NCBI GenBank assembly: GCA_024639325.1
Contig: JAHEIO010000031.1
Coordinates: 1 to 35,560, forward strand
Direction of reading: 5' to 3'
Length of the DNA stretch: 35,560 bases
From: Gammaproteobacteria bacterium
Lineage (GTDB): Bacteria; Pseudomonadota; Gammaproteobacteria; Arenicellales; JAANXG01
The notes below the pieces were generated by a model, which was given only the letters and a program-made list of their open reading frames with translations, ran no database searches and was not told where the DNA came from. Made by a program: the position numbers and the translations under genes. Each line of letters begins with the position of its first letter. The first letter of the stretch is position 1. This document shows, one piece after another, positions 18,169-27,912 of the stretch.

Positions 18169-19535
18169 ACCAGCTCATGCACCAGGGACTTGAAATCATC
18201 GCCGCGCTGTTCGAAGCTGGAATACATATCGAAGCTGGCGCACGCGGGTGAAAGCAGAACGTAGTCGCCGTTCACGGCCAGCGATCTGGCGCGATTTACT
18301 GCTTCCCCCATGTCTTTCGCCACGCACGTGGGAATACCGTCGGGAACTACGTGTGCGATCCTGTCGGCGTCCCGGCCGATTAGAATCACGGCGCGGGCGT
18401 GCCTGGCAATCGGAGTTTTCAACGCGGTGAAATCGGCGCCTTTACCGTCACCGCCGACGATCAGGATGACCGAACTGGAAAGCCCTTCCAGCGCGGCAAC
18501 CGCGGCACCGACATTCGTGGCCTTTGAATCATTGATCCAGGACACGCCATGCCGTTTCGCCACCAGTTCCATCCGGTGCGGCAGTCCCTGGAATTGCCTT
18601 GCCGCCGCAATGCAGACACTCTCTCCGACGCCGACATGCTCCGCCAAAGCCATCGCGGCAAGGACATTGAGCAGGTTGTGTCTTCCCGCCAGGGTAATAT
18701 CTTCAGCATTTAGCAGCTTTTGCTCTCCCCGCACCAGCCACGTTTCACCATCGCAGTCCAGCAACCCGAAATCTTTGGCCGTGGTCGGTACATCGCCGCC
18801 GAAGGATATGAATGGTTTGCCGGTCGGGAGCGCCCGCATCACGTGCTCGTCGCTGCGATTCACGATGGCAATCCCGTCGCCGGAAAAAATTTTGCTCTTG
18901 GCCTGGACATATTCGTCGAAGCCTGAGTAGCGATCCATGTGGTCTTCACTCAAATTGAGGATCGCCGCCGCCCGGGATCTCAGGCTGGTTACGGTCTCAA
19001 GTTGAAAACTGGACAACTCCAGAACAAAGCAGTCGGGATGCACTTCCTGGCCCCGCAGCACGTCCAGTACCGGAACCCCGATATTGCCGGCGACCACGGT
19101 ATTCAATCCCTGCTGCCGGCACATATCACCCACAAGCGCCGTAACCGTGCTCTTGCCGTTCGATCCGGTAATGGCCAGTATCGGGGCATCGATTTCCCTG
19201 AGAAAAAGCTCGATGTCACCGATCACTTCGATGCCCTGCTCCCGGGCGCGCTTTATCGCAGGTTCGTGTAGAGCCACGCCTGGGCTCACCACGATGAAAT
19301 CTGCGGAAAGGAACATCCTGTCGTCGAATCCGCCGGTATGAATTTTCACGTCCGGCAGCTCTTCGCACAAAACTCTGTACATTGGCGGCAAATCGCGTGA
19401 ATCGGTTACCGTAACCTCCACTCCCTTGTTGTACAGAAAACGCACACAGGAGAGCCCGGTGCGCCCGAGTCCAACGACCAGCGCCTTGCGCTTGTTCAGC
19501 CGCGGGTTGTCGTCCATTGAAGAATGCAAATTCAC
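18165..19535 (-). CDS. murD: UDP-N-acetylmuramoylalanine--D-glutamate ligase
   Basis: MurD adds D-glutamate to UDP-MurNAc-L-Ala. The 456-residue product has an N-terminal Rossmann block VVGLGRTGLSC, ATP loop ITGSNGKST (122-130), the lid-domain motif NLSEDHMDRY and WINDSKATNVGA near the start of the third domain. The GTG at 19535, two bases after the mraY stop, gives an extra leader (MNLHSS); ATG 19517 is an alternative. Neither has a good ribosome binding site, so translation probably depends on ribosomes arriving from mraY. It is followed by ftsW with an ATGA overlap. Confidence 0.95.
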   Translation of the reverse strand: MNLHSSMDDNPRLNKRKALVVGLGRTGLSCVRFLYNKGVEVTVTDSRDLPPMYRVLCEELPDVKIHTGGFDDRMFLSADFIVVSPGVALHEPAIKRAREQGIEVIGDIELFLREIDAPILAITGSNGKSTVTALVGDMCRQQGLNTVVAGNIGVPVLDVLRGQEVHPDCFVLELSSFQLETVTSLRSRAAAILNLSEDHMDRYSGFDEYVQAKSKIFSGDGIAIVNRSDEHVMRALPTGKPFISFGGDVPTTAKDFGLLDCDGETWLVRGEQKLLNAEDITLAGRHNLLNVLAAMALAEHVGVGESVCIAAARQFQGLPHRMELVAKRHGVSWINDSKATNVGAAVAALEGLSSSVILIVGGDGKGADFTALKTPIARHARAVILIGRDADRIAHVVPDGIPTCVAKDMGEAVNRARSLAVNGDYVLLSPACASFDMYSSFEQRGDDFKSLVHELV

Positions 19536-19537
19536 GA

Positions 19538-20619
<1,082 letters not shown>

Positions 20620-20620
<1 letters not shown>

Positions 20621-21966
20621 CAATGCCTCACACCTTCCTCGGTTATTGCGTTAACGATATCTTCCATGCGCATACCGCGCGAGCCCTTGACCAGCACGGT
20701 CATGTGGGCATCGAGATCCGCGATCAGCGCATCTATCAAACCGCTCTTGTCGTCGAAATGACATGCACCTTCTCCAAACGCCTCTGCAGCATGCCGGCTC
20801 AATGTTCCGTGGGTAAACAGCTGGTCGACGCCTGCCAGTCTTGCCTGTTCACCCACCTCGGCGTGCAACTCTTCCGTACCGCTGCCAAGTTCCTTCATGT
20901 CGCCGATGACGAGAATTTTCGTACCCGATGAGGCCGCCAGGACATCGAGCGCTGCTGCTACGGATCTGGGATTCGCATTGTAGGTATCATCGATGACCGT
21001 CGAACCCCTACGCCCATGGCGCGTCTGCAGCCGCCCGGACACCGGATCGATTGATTCTAGCCCCCGCTTGATCTGGTCCAGATCCGCGCCGACAGCGATG
21101 GCGGCGGCGGTGGCGGCGAGGGAGTTCAATACATTGTGCCGGCCTGGCAACGAAAGGCTAATCTCACGACTGCCCAGCGGCGTATATAGAATGAAACTGG
21201 CGGCAGTATCCGAGATGTCGAGGTGATCTATGGTGATTTCTGCCGGCTGCTCTATGCCAAAGGTGATGCAGTGGTAATCGCGCGCGCGGCGTCGCCACGA
21301 GGCGGCAAAAGCATCGTCCGCATTGATAACCGCGACACCATCCGCCTGCAAGCCGTTGAAGATTTCAGCCTTCGCCTCGGCGACCGCTTCGACGCTGCCC
21401 AGCCCCTCCAGATGTGCAGGAGCTGCATTGGTAATCACCGCCACCTTCGGCCGAGCAATCCGGGTGAGATAGTCGATTTCGCCGGCATGGTTCATCCCCA
21501 TCTCAAGAACCGCGACGCCGTGCTCCTCTCTCAACCGGCACAATACCAGGGGAAGACCAATATCGTTATTGAGGTTCCCGCTACTCACCAGCACCGGACC
21601 CTTGAGTTCGAGAATTGTCCCGATCATCTGCTTGACCGTGGTCTTACCATTGCTCCCGGTAACCGCCACGATGGGACAAGCAAACTTACCGCGCCAGTAG
21701 CCGGCCAATCTACCCAGTCCCAGGCGTGTATCATCGACCTTGACCCAAGGCAGTTCTGACGACACCGTCTGATGCACGAGCGCGGCCGCGGCCCGCTTTT
21801 CATGGGCTTGTTCGAGAAACGCATGGCCGTCGAAGTTCGGGCCTTCAATGGCAACGAACAAATCACCGTCCAGGATCATGCGGGTATCCGTGCTCACCCC
21901 GTTAAACACCGTTTCCGGCCCCAGGACCTGACCATCGAGCGCCTGCGCCATTTCTCTAAGATCCAT
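20620..21966 (-). CDS. murF: UDP-MurNAc-tripeptide--D-alanyl-D-alanine ligase
   Basis: MurF adds the D-Ala-D-Ala dipeptide, completing the pentapeptide precursor. The product has 448 residues from ATG 21966, or 449 from GTG 21969; a TTGGAG lies 10 or 7 bases upstream respectively. Blocks: an N-terminal uridine-binding region with GVSTDTR, ATP loop [52 protein letters not shown] and [11 protein letters not shown]. Its substrate D-Ala-D-Ala must come from a ddl gene elsewhere, as none is in this cluster. The start overlaps the murE stop and the stop overlaps mraY. Confidence 0.95.
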
Positions 21967-23429
21967 CACGCAGCTACTCCAAGGAAGTTGCTCACTATTG
22001 ATCGATCGTTCATGGGCAGGAACTCGTCACCCACCTGCTGGGTGTCTTCATGCCCCTTGCCCGCAATCAATATCCAGTCGCCGTCAGCGGCGCCCTCGAT
22101 GGCGCGCCGGATAGCCTCGACTCGATCATTGATGACCATGGGGACCTCACTCATCCCCCGAATGATCTCGTCCGTAATGGCGCCAGGCGATTCGTGCCGC
22201 GGGTTATCGTCGGTAACGATCACCTCGTCGGACAGTCGCTCGGCAATGGCGCCCATCATCGGCCGTTTTACACGGTCACGATCCCCACCGCAGCCAAACA
22301 CACACCATATCCTTCCCTTGCAGTGCTCTCGCACGGATGAAAGTGCCCGCTCCAGGGCATCGGGGGTGTGGGCATAGTCGACTACCACGGATGGTCCGAT
22401 GCCTGATGTCTTGGGGAACAGCTCCATGCGTCCGGGAACCGGAGCCAGCTGATCGATGGCTGCTGCCACCGACGCACCCGCGGCACCGTTTGCCAGAAGT
22501 ACGGCCGCCACTGCAAGAACGTTGCGCACATTGATCCTGCCTACCAGCCGGGCATGAGCCTTGATGCAAATTTCCGTGTATTTTATTTCCAGGCTCAATC
22601 CGGAAACGTCTATAGACACGCGGTCTAAGGTGACATCTCCCTTGGAAAATCCGTACACCCAGACGGGAACGGAAACGCGGTCGGCCAGGTCCCGCCCGAA
22701 GTCATCGTCGCCGTTGATTACCGCAAAACGCAGCGACGGGAATCGGAAGAGTATCTCCTTTGCTGCGGCGTAATCTTCAAGACCATCATGATAATCAAGA
22801 TGGTCGTGAGTCAGGTTAGTAAACAACGCGGCATCAAAAGACATACCGGAAACCCGGCCCTGGGCCAACGCGTGGGATGACACCTCCATGCAGACATGAG
22901 TCGCACCGAGTTCTCGAAGATCGCGGAGCATGCGGTGAAGCGTGACCGGATCAGGTGTGGTCAAAGCGCTGTTTTTCAGATCACTTATGAAACCCCAACC
23001 CAGGGTACCGATGAAAGCAGCATGAATTCCTTCGGTTAGCAGTGATTGAGCCAGTAGGTGCGCGCAACTCGTCTTTCCATTGGTTCCGGTCACACCCACG
23101 ACGAAAAGCTTACGGCAGGGATTGTCATAAAACCGTTCGGCAACAATGCCGACCTTCTCACGCAGTCTGTTGACGGGTATCAGCGGGACGTGTGCCGAAT
23201 AGCGTATTTCTTTTCCTTCGGATTCCGTCAGAACCGCCGATGCACCGCGCGCCAGCGCCTCGCCGATATAGTCTCTGCCATCGGCGGTAGCGCCGGGATA
23301 TGCAAAAAACAGATATCCCTCTGCGACCGATCGACTGTCTACGCTGAGACCGTTGATTTCAATGCCGGCCACGTCCGCATCGGATAGCAGATCACCGACT
23401 ACCTGACCAAGGTTTTTCGAAGGTGTCAT
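21966..23429 (-). CDS. murE: UDP-MurNAc-L-Ala-D-Glu--meso-diaminopimelate ligase
   Basis: MurE adds the third stem residue. The 487-residue product has SVDSRSVAEGYLFFA, ATP loop GVTGTNGKTSCAH (112-124), EVSSHAL, FTNLTHDHLDYH and, near the end, TDDNPRHESP. The DNPR motif is the recognised signature of meso-diaminopimelate specificity, as opposed to lysine enzymes, so the organism has Gram-negative-type peptidoglycan. Its ATG overlaps the ftsI stop (ATGA) and its stop overlaps the murF start region. Length and motifs are ordinary. Confidence 0.96.
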   Translation of the reverse strand: MTPSKNLGQVVGDLLSDADVAGIEINGLSVDSRSVAEGYLFFAYPGATADGRDYIGEALARGASAVLTESEGKEIRYSAHVPLIPVNRLREKVGIVAERFYDNPCRKLFVVGVTGTNGKTSCAHLLAQSLLTEGIHAAFIGTLGWGFISDLKNSALTTPDPVTLHRMLRDLRELGATHVCMEVSSHALAQGRVSGMSFDAALFTNLTHDHLDYHDGLEDYAAAKEILFRFPSLRFAVINGDDDFGRDLADRVSVPVWVYGFSKGDVTLDRVSIDVSGLSLEIKYTEICIKAHARLVGRINVRNVLAVAAVLLANGAAGASVAAAIDQLAPVPGRMELFPKTSGIGPSVVVDYAHTPDALERALSSVREHCKGRIWCVFGCGGDRDRVKRPMMGAIAERLSDEVIVTDDNPRHESPGAITDEIIRGMSEVPMVINDRVEAIRRAIEGAADGDWILIAGKGHEDTQQVGDEFLPMNDRSIVSNFLGVAA

Positions 23430-25135
23430 GCCTTGCCTTCTTTCAGCCTGCTGAGATCCCGGTCGGGGGGCGCGTTCAATAACCGCAGTGCACCGGACAT
23501 CACTTTTGAAAACACAGGGGCCGCAACCTTGCCGCCGTAATAGTGTTCACCGCGAGGATCGTCAATCACCACAACCATAACGAGACGTGGATGGGTTGCG
23601 GGTCCGTAGCCCACGAAAACTGAGCGGTATCTGTCCTTGGCATATTTTCCGTCGATGATTTTGTGGATGGTCCCGGTCTTGCCGGCAATTCGATAACGCG
23701 GAACCTGCGCCGAAAACCCCGTTCCCTCTTTGCTCACCGCCATTTCCAGCATGCCACTCAAATGCTTGACGACGCGCGGTCTGAATGATTCACGCGCGGC
23801 CACCGGCACGTGGTTTTTGATAAGACGCGGCGACAACAATCGCCCGTCATTGGCAAGTGCGGTATACGCGCGGGCGAGTTGCAACGCGGTAGTCGACAGA
23901 CCGTAGCCGAAGGAAAGGGTGGCGTGTTCGAACGGCTTGAGCTTTCGTGACGGCACCGTCCCAGCCACTTCGCCTGCGAAGCCAATGCCGGTTGCTGAAC
24001 CGAAACCCACCTTATTCAATACATCGATCAACGCATCCGGTTTGGTCATCATCGCAATTTTCGCGGCGCCCACGTTGCTCGACTTCATTATCACACTGGC
24101 TACCGTGAGCAAGCCGTAGTCGTGGTGATCCCGGACGCGACTCCTGCCGATCCGCATGACGCCGGGAGCGGTCTCGATAAGCGTATTCGGCCTCAGCAGC
24201 TTTGACTGCAGCGCCATGGCAACTGTGAACGGCTTGATTGTCGAACCCGGTTCGAACACATCGGTAATCGCCCTGTTCCTGAATTGCTCGGGTTTGCGGT
24301 CCAGCCGGTTGTTGGGATTGAATTTCGGCTGGTTGACCATGGCCAGCACATCGCCGTTAATCGCATCCAGCACCACGACCGACCCCCCCAAAGCACGGTG
24401 CTCTTTCACGGCGGCGCTGAGGTGGCGATAGGCGTGGTATTGAATACGCGAGTCGATTGTGATCACCAGATCCTGGCCATCTACGGCCGGATTGATCTGT
24501 TCCGTCAAATCGACGACGTGGCCGACACGGTCCCTCAGTACGCGGGCTCTCCCCGCCGCACCTGACAGCTGCCTGTTGTAGACTAGCTCGAGACCTTCCT
24601 GTCCGACGTCATCGATATCGGTAAATCCAAGAATCTGTCCGAAAACCGGACCTGCGGGATAGTACCGGCGGTACTCCCGGCGAAGCCCAATGCCAGGAAT
24701 ATCGAGGGCCACGAGTTCGTCGGTAATCGGCGGTGACAAGTGTCGCTTAAGGTAGACGAACTCCCGATCCTGATGAGATTCGAGCAGTGTTTTCAGGGAG
24801 GATTGGGAAGTATTCAACAACTCCGCTAGCCGCACCCAGGAATGGCCCTCGTGGAGCAGCGTCGGGGGATGAGCCCAGACGGAATCTACAGGTGTGCTGA
24901 CCGCCAGAACCTCGCCATGTCGATCGATAATCATTCCTCTGTTGGCCTTGGTCTCGATGATGCGTTCATAACGGGCATCACCCTGCGCCTGCAGGTAGTC
25001 CTTCATCACCACCTGCAGATAAGCCGCGCGGGTGATCAACGCGGCGAAACCCAGAAACAACAAAGCCAGCATGAAGTACTGGCGTATAAATGATCGGCAG
25101 GCAGGTTTTGCGTCGGATCTTTTTCTGCCGGTCAT
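23426..25135 (-). CDS. ftsI: Septal peptidoglycan transpeptidase FtsI (PBP3)
   Basis: FtsI cross-links septal peptidoglycan and is the partner of FtsW. The 569-residue product is a class B PBP: a short basic tail, one membrane anchor (about 19-41), the pedestal domain (RGMIIDRHGEVLAVS, GLELVYNRQLSG) and the transpeptidase domain. The active-site motifs are S298-T-I-K301, S352-S-N354 and K486-T-G488. ATG 25135 overlaps the ftsL stop (ATGA); the frame extends further upstream but only antisense-like sequence is there. The C-terminal tail is charged and short. Beta-lactams such as aztreonam target this protein family. Confidence 0.96.
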   Translation of the reverse strand: MTGRKRSDAKPACRSFIRQYFMLALLFLGFAALITRAAYLQVVMKDYLQAQGDARYERIIETKANRGMIIDRHGEVLAVSTPVDSVWAHPPTLLHEGHSWVRLAELLNTSQSSLKTLLESHQDREFVYLKRHLSPPITDELVALDIPGIGLRREYRRYYPAGPVFGQILGFTDIDDVGQEGLELVYNRQLSGAAGRARVLRDRVGHVVDLTEQINPAVDGQDLVITIDSRIQYHAYRHLSAAVKEHRALGGSVVVLDAINGDVLAMVNQPKFNPNNRLDRKPEQFRNRAITDVFEPGSTIKPFTVAMALQSKLLRPNTLIETAPGVMRIGRSRVRDHHDYGLLTVASVIMKSSNVGAAKIAMMTKPDALIDVLNKVGFGSATGIGFAGEVAGTVPSRKLKPFEHATLSFGYGLSTTALQLARAYTALANDGRLLSPRLIKNHVPVAARESFRPRVVKHLSGMLEMAVSKEGTGFSAQVPRYRIAGKTGTIHKIIDGKYAKDRYRSVFVGYGPATHPRLVMVVVIDDPRGEHYYGGKVAAPVFSKVMSGALRLLNAPPDRDLSRLKEGKA

Positions 25136-25398
25136 CGTCTTTCCCCTATCACAACGATCTGATCCGGGTTGGGTGTAACCATACCCAGCTTTCTGATCGC
25201 CTCGGCCTCCACCCGATGGTGCATCGCCCATGTGCTTTGCTCAAGTAGCAATTGCCCCCACTCGATATTGAGTTCGTCTCGCACCTGCTGTGCACGTTGG
25301 AGAGCGACATAGCTCAACCTGTGCTGGTGTCTCATATAAACCACGGCTATCGCGGAAGCGGCGACCGTAACGATGAGCACACCAACGAGACTACGCAT
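25132..25398 (-). CDS. ftsL: Cell division protein FtsL
   Basis: FtsL is a small bitopic protein that forms the FtsQLB complex and activates FtsWI. The 88-residue product has one membrane segment (about 4-22) and a periplasmic helix with heptad hydrophobic spacing (LSYVALQRAQQVRDELNIEWGQLLLE), followed by the typical HHRVEAEAIRKLGMVTP ending. ATG 25398 lies inside the end of rsmH (8-nt overlap), and the stop overlaps ftsI (ATGA). Identification rests on position, size and topology, as the family is poorly conserved in sequence. Confidence 0.93.
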   Translation of the reverse strand: MRSLVGVLIVTVAASAIAVVYMRHQHRLSYVALQRAQQVRDELNIEWGQLLLEQSTWAMHHRVEAEAIRKLGMVTPNPDQIVVIGERR

Positions 25399-26359
25399 AG
25401 TGATGCCCCGTCCGTTCAGCCACCCTGAGTACGGCGCTTCGCGCACGAGGGTTGGCCTCGATCTCGGACCTGTCAGGCCGGCGGGGCTTGCCAATGATTT
25501 TGAGTAAAGGCCTAAGCTGCCGGACGGTAACCGGGATATTTGGCGGATAGTTGTCACCCCTCGCTTGCTCACGCATGAACCGTTTGACCAACCGATCCTC
25601 GAGCGAATGAAAACTGATGATTGCCAGCCGCCCGCCTTTGGCAAGCACACGGACCGCTCTGGGCAGGAATGTGCTCAACTGCTCCATTTCGGAATTGATG
25701 TACATACGCACCGCCTGAAAAGTGCGCGTCGCCGGATGTTTGTTTTTTTCGCGCGTGGGAACGGCGTCAACAACGATGTCGACGAGTTGCCCGGTACGCT
25801 GCAACGGCCGTGTTTTCCTGTATTCAACTATAGCGCGGGCAATACGTCTGGCGTAGCGCTCCTCACCATATTCGCGCAGGACCTGCACCAGTTCGGATTC
25901 TTCCGCATGATTCAGCCAGGAGGAGGCATCGAGTTCCGCGCTCGTATCCATGCGCATGTCCAGCGGTCCGTCGGCCATGAAGCTGAAACCGCGTCCGGGT
26001 GCATCCAGTTGCACGGATGATACGCCCAGATCTGCGATGACGCCGTTAGCCTTCCGGCCCGGCACTATCGATTCGAGGTTTTTGTCGACATCCCTCATCG
26101 AACCGTGCGCAATTCGACAGCGCGGATCTTGTCCGAATCTCTCTCTGGCGTGTATGATCGCACGGTGATCGCGGTCCATCGCAACCAGACATCCTTCGCC
26201 ACCCAAATTTTCGAGTATTGCCTGGCTATGACCACCGCTGCCGAAGGTTACATCCACATACAAGCCATCGTTCTTTATGTTGAGCCCCAGAACGGCTTCC
26301 TCCAGCAGCACCGGGATATGCGAGGTCACGATAGTTTTAACGTTGCTTCGATTCGTCAC
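25391..26359 (-). CDS. rsmH: 16S rRNA m4C1402 methyltransferase RsmH (MraW)
   Basis: RsmH methylates N4 of C1402 in 16S rRNA with S-adenosylmethionine, tuning decoding at the P-site. The product is 322 residues from GTG 26359, which overlaps the mraZ stop as GTGA. An upstream extension would lie inside mraZ and lacks similarity. Blocks: HIPVLLEEAV, SAM-binding VDVTFGSGGHSQAIL, VIADLGVSSVQLD, GFSFMADGPLDMRMD, ERYARRIARAI, FQAVRMYINSE and IISFHSLEDRLVKRF. Standard second gene of the dcw cluster. Confidence 0.95.
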   Translation of the reverse strand: MTNRSNVKTIVTSHIPVLLEEAVLGLNIKNDGLYVDVTFGSGGHSQAILENLGGEGCLVAMDRDHRAIIHARERFGQDPRCRIAHGSMRDVDKNLESIVPGRKANGVIADLGVSSVQLDAPGRGFSFMADGPLDMRMDTSAELDASSWLNHAEESELVQVLREYGEERYARRIARAIVEYRKTRPLQRTGQLVDIVVDAVPTREKNKHPATRTFQAVRMYINSEMEQLSTFLPRAVRVLAKGGRLAIISFHSLEDRLVKRFMREQARGDNYPPNIPVTVRQLRPLLKIIGKPRRPDRSEIEANPRARSAVLRVAERTGHHYA

Positions 26360-26811
26360 AACGACAACGACTCCATTTCGACTGGAAGCGGACCGAGATC
26401 GCTGTCGTCGGCAAGCCACTGTTCACGACGATCGTTCCATAGTTGTTCGTTCCAGATCTCGAACTTATTGCCTTGTCCGATCATGACCACTCGCTTATCG
26501 AGATTTGCAAACTCACGCAACGGTGCCGGCAACAGTACACGGCCGGCCGCGTCAAGATCACAGTCGTTGGCGTGTCCAATGAGGATACGCTTCAATCGCT
26601 GCGCAGCGGGGTCGAGGCTCGGGAGGTTTACCAGTTTGCGCTCGATTTCTTCCCAATCGGCAAGAGGGTAGAGCCAGAGGCAACGCTCGGCGTTGTTGAT
26701 GGTCACGACCATCTTGCCGTCGCTTTGACGCAACAGTCCGTCGCGATAGCGCGTAGGTATCGCGAGGCGGCCTTTTGCATCCAGATTAAGACTGTTTACA
26801 CCGCGAAACAT
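26356..26811 (-). CDS. mraZ: Transcriptional regulator MraZ
   Basis: MraZ is a ring-forming DNA-binding protein with two AbrB/SpoVT-like half-domains. In E. coli it represses its own dcw promoter. The 151-residue product shows both DxxxR loops: D11AKGR15 (DAKGRLAIP) and D87AAGR91 (DAAGRVLLP). It is first in the cluster, and three TGGGA boxes matching its known operator lie 25-50 bp upstream, so autoregulation is well supported. Its stop overlaps the GTG of rsmH. Only a weak ribosome binding site is seen. Confidence 0.95.
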   Translation of the reverse strand: MFRGVNSLNLDAKGRLAIPTRYRDGLLRQSDGKMVVTINNAERCLWLYPLADWEEIERKLVNLPSLDPAAQRLKRILIGHANDCDLDAAGRVLLPAPLREFANLDKRVVMIGQGNKFEIWNEQLWNDRREQWLADDSDLGPLPVEMESLSL

Positions 26812-26836
26812 GTGCTGCCCGATGGTGTCATGCGCC

Positions 26837-26861
26837 TCCCATTTCCTCCCACTTTATCCCA
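26837..26861 (-). promoter_or_regulatory. MraZ operator: three TGGGA boxes
   Basis: On the minus strand TGGGA occurs three times, separated by exactly five bases each (plus-strand TCCCA at 26837-26841, 26847-26851 and 26857-26861). This matches the published MraZ site, TGGGN repeats with 5-nt spacers. The boxes begin just after the expected transcription start of the mraZ promoter, a good position for repression. The 10-bp period places all boxes on one helix face. Confidence 0.88.
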
Positions 26862-26863
26862 CA

Positions 26864-26913
26864 TTTTGACACTATAGATAGCACCTATGCACGGTGTCAA
26901 GTTTGTGTCAAAA
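26864..26913. repeat. 9-bp inverted repeat flanking the mraZ promoter
   Basis: TTTTGACAC (26864-26872) and GTGTCAAAA (26905-26913) are perfect reverse complements bracketing the -10 and -35 elements. A third partial copy, GTGTCAA, lies at 26894-26900. The arms overlap the core promoter, so they could be part of promoter duplication or a site for another regulator. The sequence match is direct; a regulatory role is inference. Confidence 0.5.
26871..26900 (-). promoter_or_regulatory. Sigma70-like promoter of the dcw cluster
   Basis: The minus strand carries a perfect -35 hexamer TTGACA (26900-26895), an 18-bp spacer and -10 TATAGT (26876-26871), five of six matches to consensus. Initiation would fall near 26864, directly before the MraZ boxes. 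A second TTGACA-like hexamer lies 11 bp further upstream. This is the only clear promoter seen for the 15-kb gap-free cluster. Confidence 0.75.
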
Positions 26914-27025
26914 AGAAATTCTGCCTTATCTGACAGACGGTTAGATGTCCATGAGCAGAAATAAGGTGACCGGGTTCAGCAACTTGGCGGAGGCTGAGAA
27001 TTCCCCACTATGATCCCACTTTGGC

Positions 27026-27064
27026 GTTTTGTTCAACAATTTGGTTGTATTTTTTCAACAAAAC
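27026..27064. repeat. 8-bp inverted repeat in the mraZ/HAD intergenic region
   Basis: GTTTTGTT (27026-27033) pairs with AACAAAAC (27057-27064), with a further short AACAA/TTGT pairing inside. It lies in the 330-nt divergent region between mraZ and the HAD gene, upstream of a palindromic ACTATATATAGT at 27099-27110 that may include a -10 for the HAD gene. No clear -35 is seen for that gene. The role is unknown. Confidence 0.35.
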
Positions 27065-27143
27065 CACAATCTCTGGTCCCATGTACGGGGCAAAGAGGAC
27101 TATATATAGTGATTATCGACTCCACCAGACAAAATATCCGGCT

Positions 27144-27815
27144 ATGAGAAAGCGCGCACCCGTGACGCATGCCCTGTTCGACATGGATGGCGTGCTGCTC
27201 GACACGGAAATCATTTACACCCGGGTCACACAACAAATCGTGGGCCGTTACGGCAAGACGTTCGACTGGTCTATCAAGTCCAACATGATCGGTCGCCGCG
27301 CCGAAGAGTCGTCACGTTACCTGGTCGACGCACTGGAACTGCCTATCAGCCCGGAAGACTATCTGCGCGAACGGGATGAGCTGATGAAGCGGGAGTTTCC
27401 ATCCTGCCTGGAACTGCCGGGCGCGCAAAGACTCGTAACGCACCTCGATCGACACGATATTCCCATTGCCGTGGCATCCAGTTCGAGCCGGGAGCTGTTT
27501 GAGATCAAGACCCGCAACCACCCGTGGTTCTCTATGTTCGATGCCGTTGTGACCGGTGACGACCCGGAAATCGAACGTGGCAAACCGGCACCTGACATCT
27601 TTCTACATGCCGCCAAGCTTATCGATGCGACTCCATCAACCACACTGGTATTCGAGGACGCGCCTTCAGGCCTTGCGGCCGCATTGGCCGCGGGCATGCG
27701 AACCGTGGTCGTGCCGGACCCGAATATGGACCTTTCGCGCTACGACGGCGCGGAGTTGATACTCGAAAGCCTGCTGAAATTCTCTCCTCGGGATTTCGGG
27801 CTACCTGCCATTTAA
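27144..27815 (+). CDS. HAD phosphatase similar to pseudouridine-5'-phosphatase
   Basis: A 223-residue HAD-IA phosphatase. Motif I is FDMDGVLLDTE (nucleophile D13, acid/base D15), motif II lies in VASSSS (112-115), motif III is the lysine of GKPAPDIF (K147) and motif IV is VFEDAPSG (E171, D172). The helical cap is inserted after motif I. As I recall the human PUDP/HDHD1 (GS1) protein, similarity runs end to end, including KSNMIGR..., GDDPEIERGKP, ALAAGM and the FGLP ending. Dephosphorylation of pseudouridine 5'-phosphate is therefore the best guess, but HAD substrates are hard to predict. ATG 27144 fits the family; no good ribosome binding site is visible. The transcarbamylase gene follows 97 nt downstream. 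Confidence 0.82.
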   Translation: MRKRAPVTHALFDMDGVLLDTEIIYTRVTQQIVGRYGKTFDWSIKSNMIGRRAEESSRYLVDALELPISPEDYLRERDELMKREFPSCLELPGAQRLVTHLDRHDIPIAVASSSSRELFEIKTRNHPWFSMFDAVVTGDDPEIERGKPAPDIFLHAAKLIDATPSTTLVFEDAPSGLAAALAAGMRTVVVPDPNMDLSRYDGAELILESLLKFSPRDFGLPAI

Positions 27816-27880
27816 CCGGCAAATTGCATCGAGCTGGCCGGGCGGGTCCCGCAGCACCATCGGATTACTCCGCGCAAACT

Positions 27881-27906
27881 TTGATGATCACGCTTCATGT
27901 TAAAAT
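27881..27906 (+). promoter_or_regulatory. Possible promoter giving a near-leaderless message
   Basis: TAAAAT (27901-27906) is five of six to the -10 consensus. TTGATG (27881-27886) is a partial -35, but only 14 bp away. If used, transcription would start at or next to the ATG at 27913, and there is no Shine-Dalgarno before that ATG. The promoter is weakly supported because of its short spacer. Confidence 0.3.
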
Positions 27907-27912
27907 CCGGCC

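Noticed and set aside
27002-27018. TCCCC/TCCCA pair considered as further MraZ boxes
   Set aside because: The spacing is 12 rather than 10 bp and only one copy matches the box, so it does not fit the MraZ operator.
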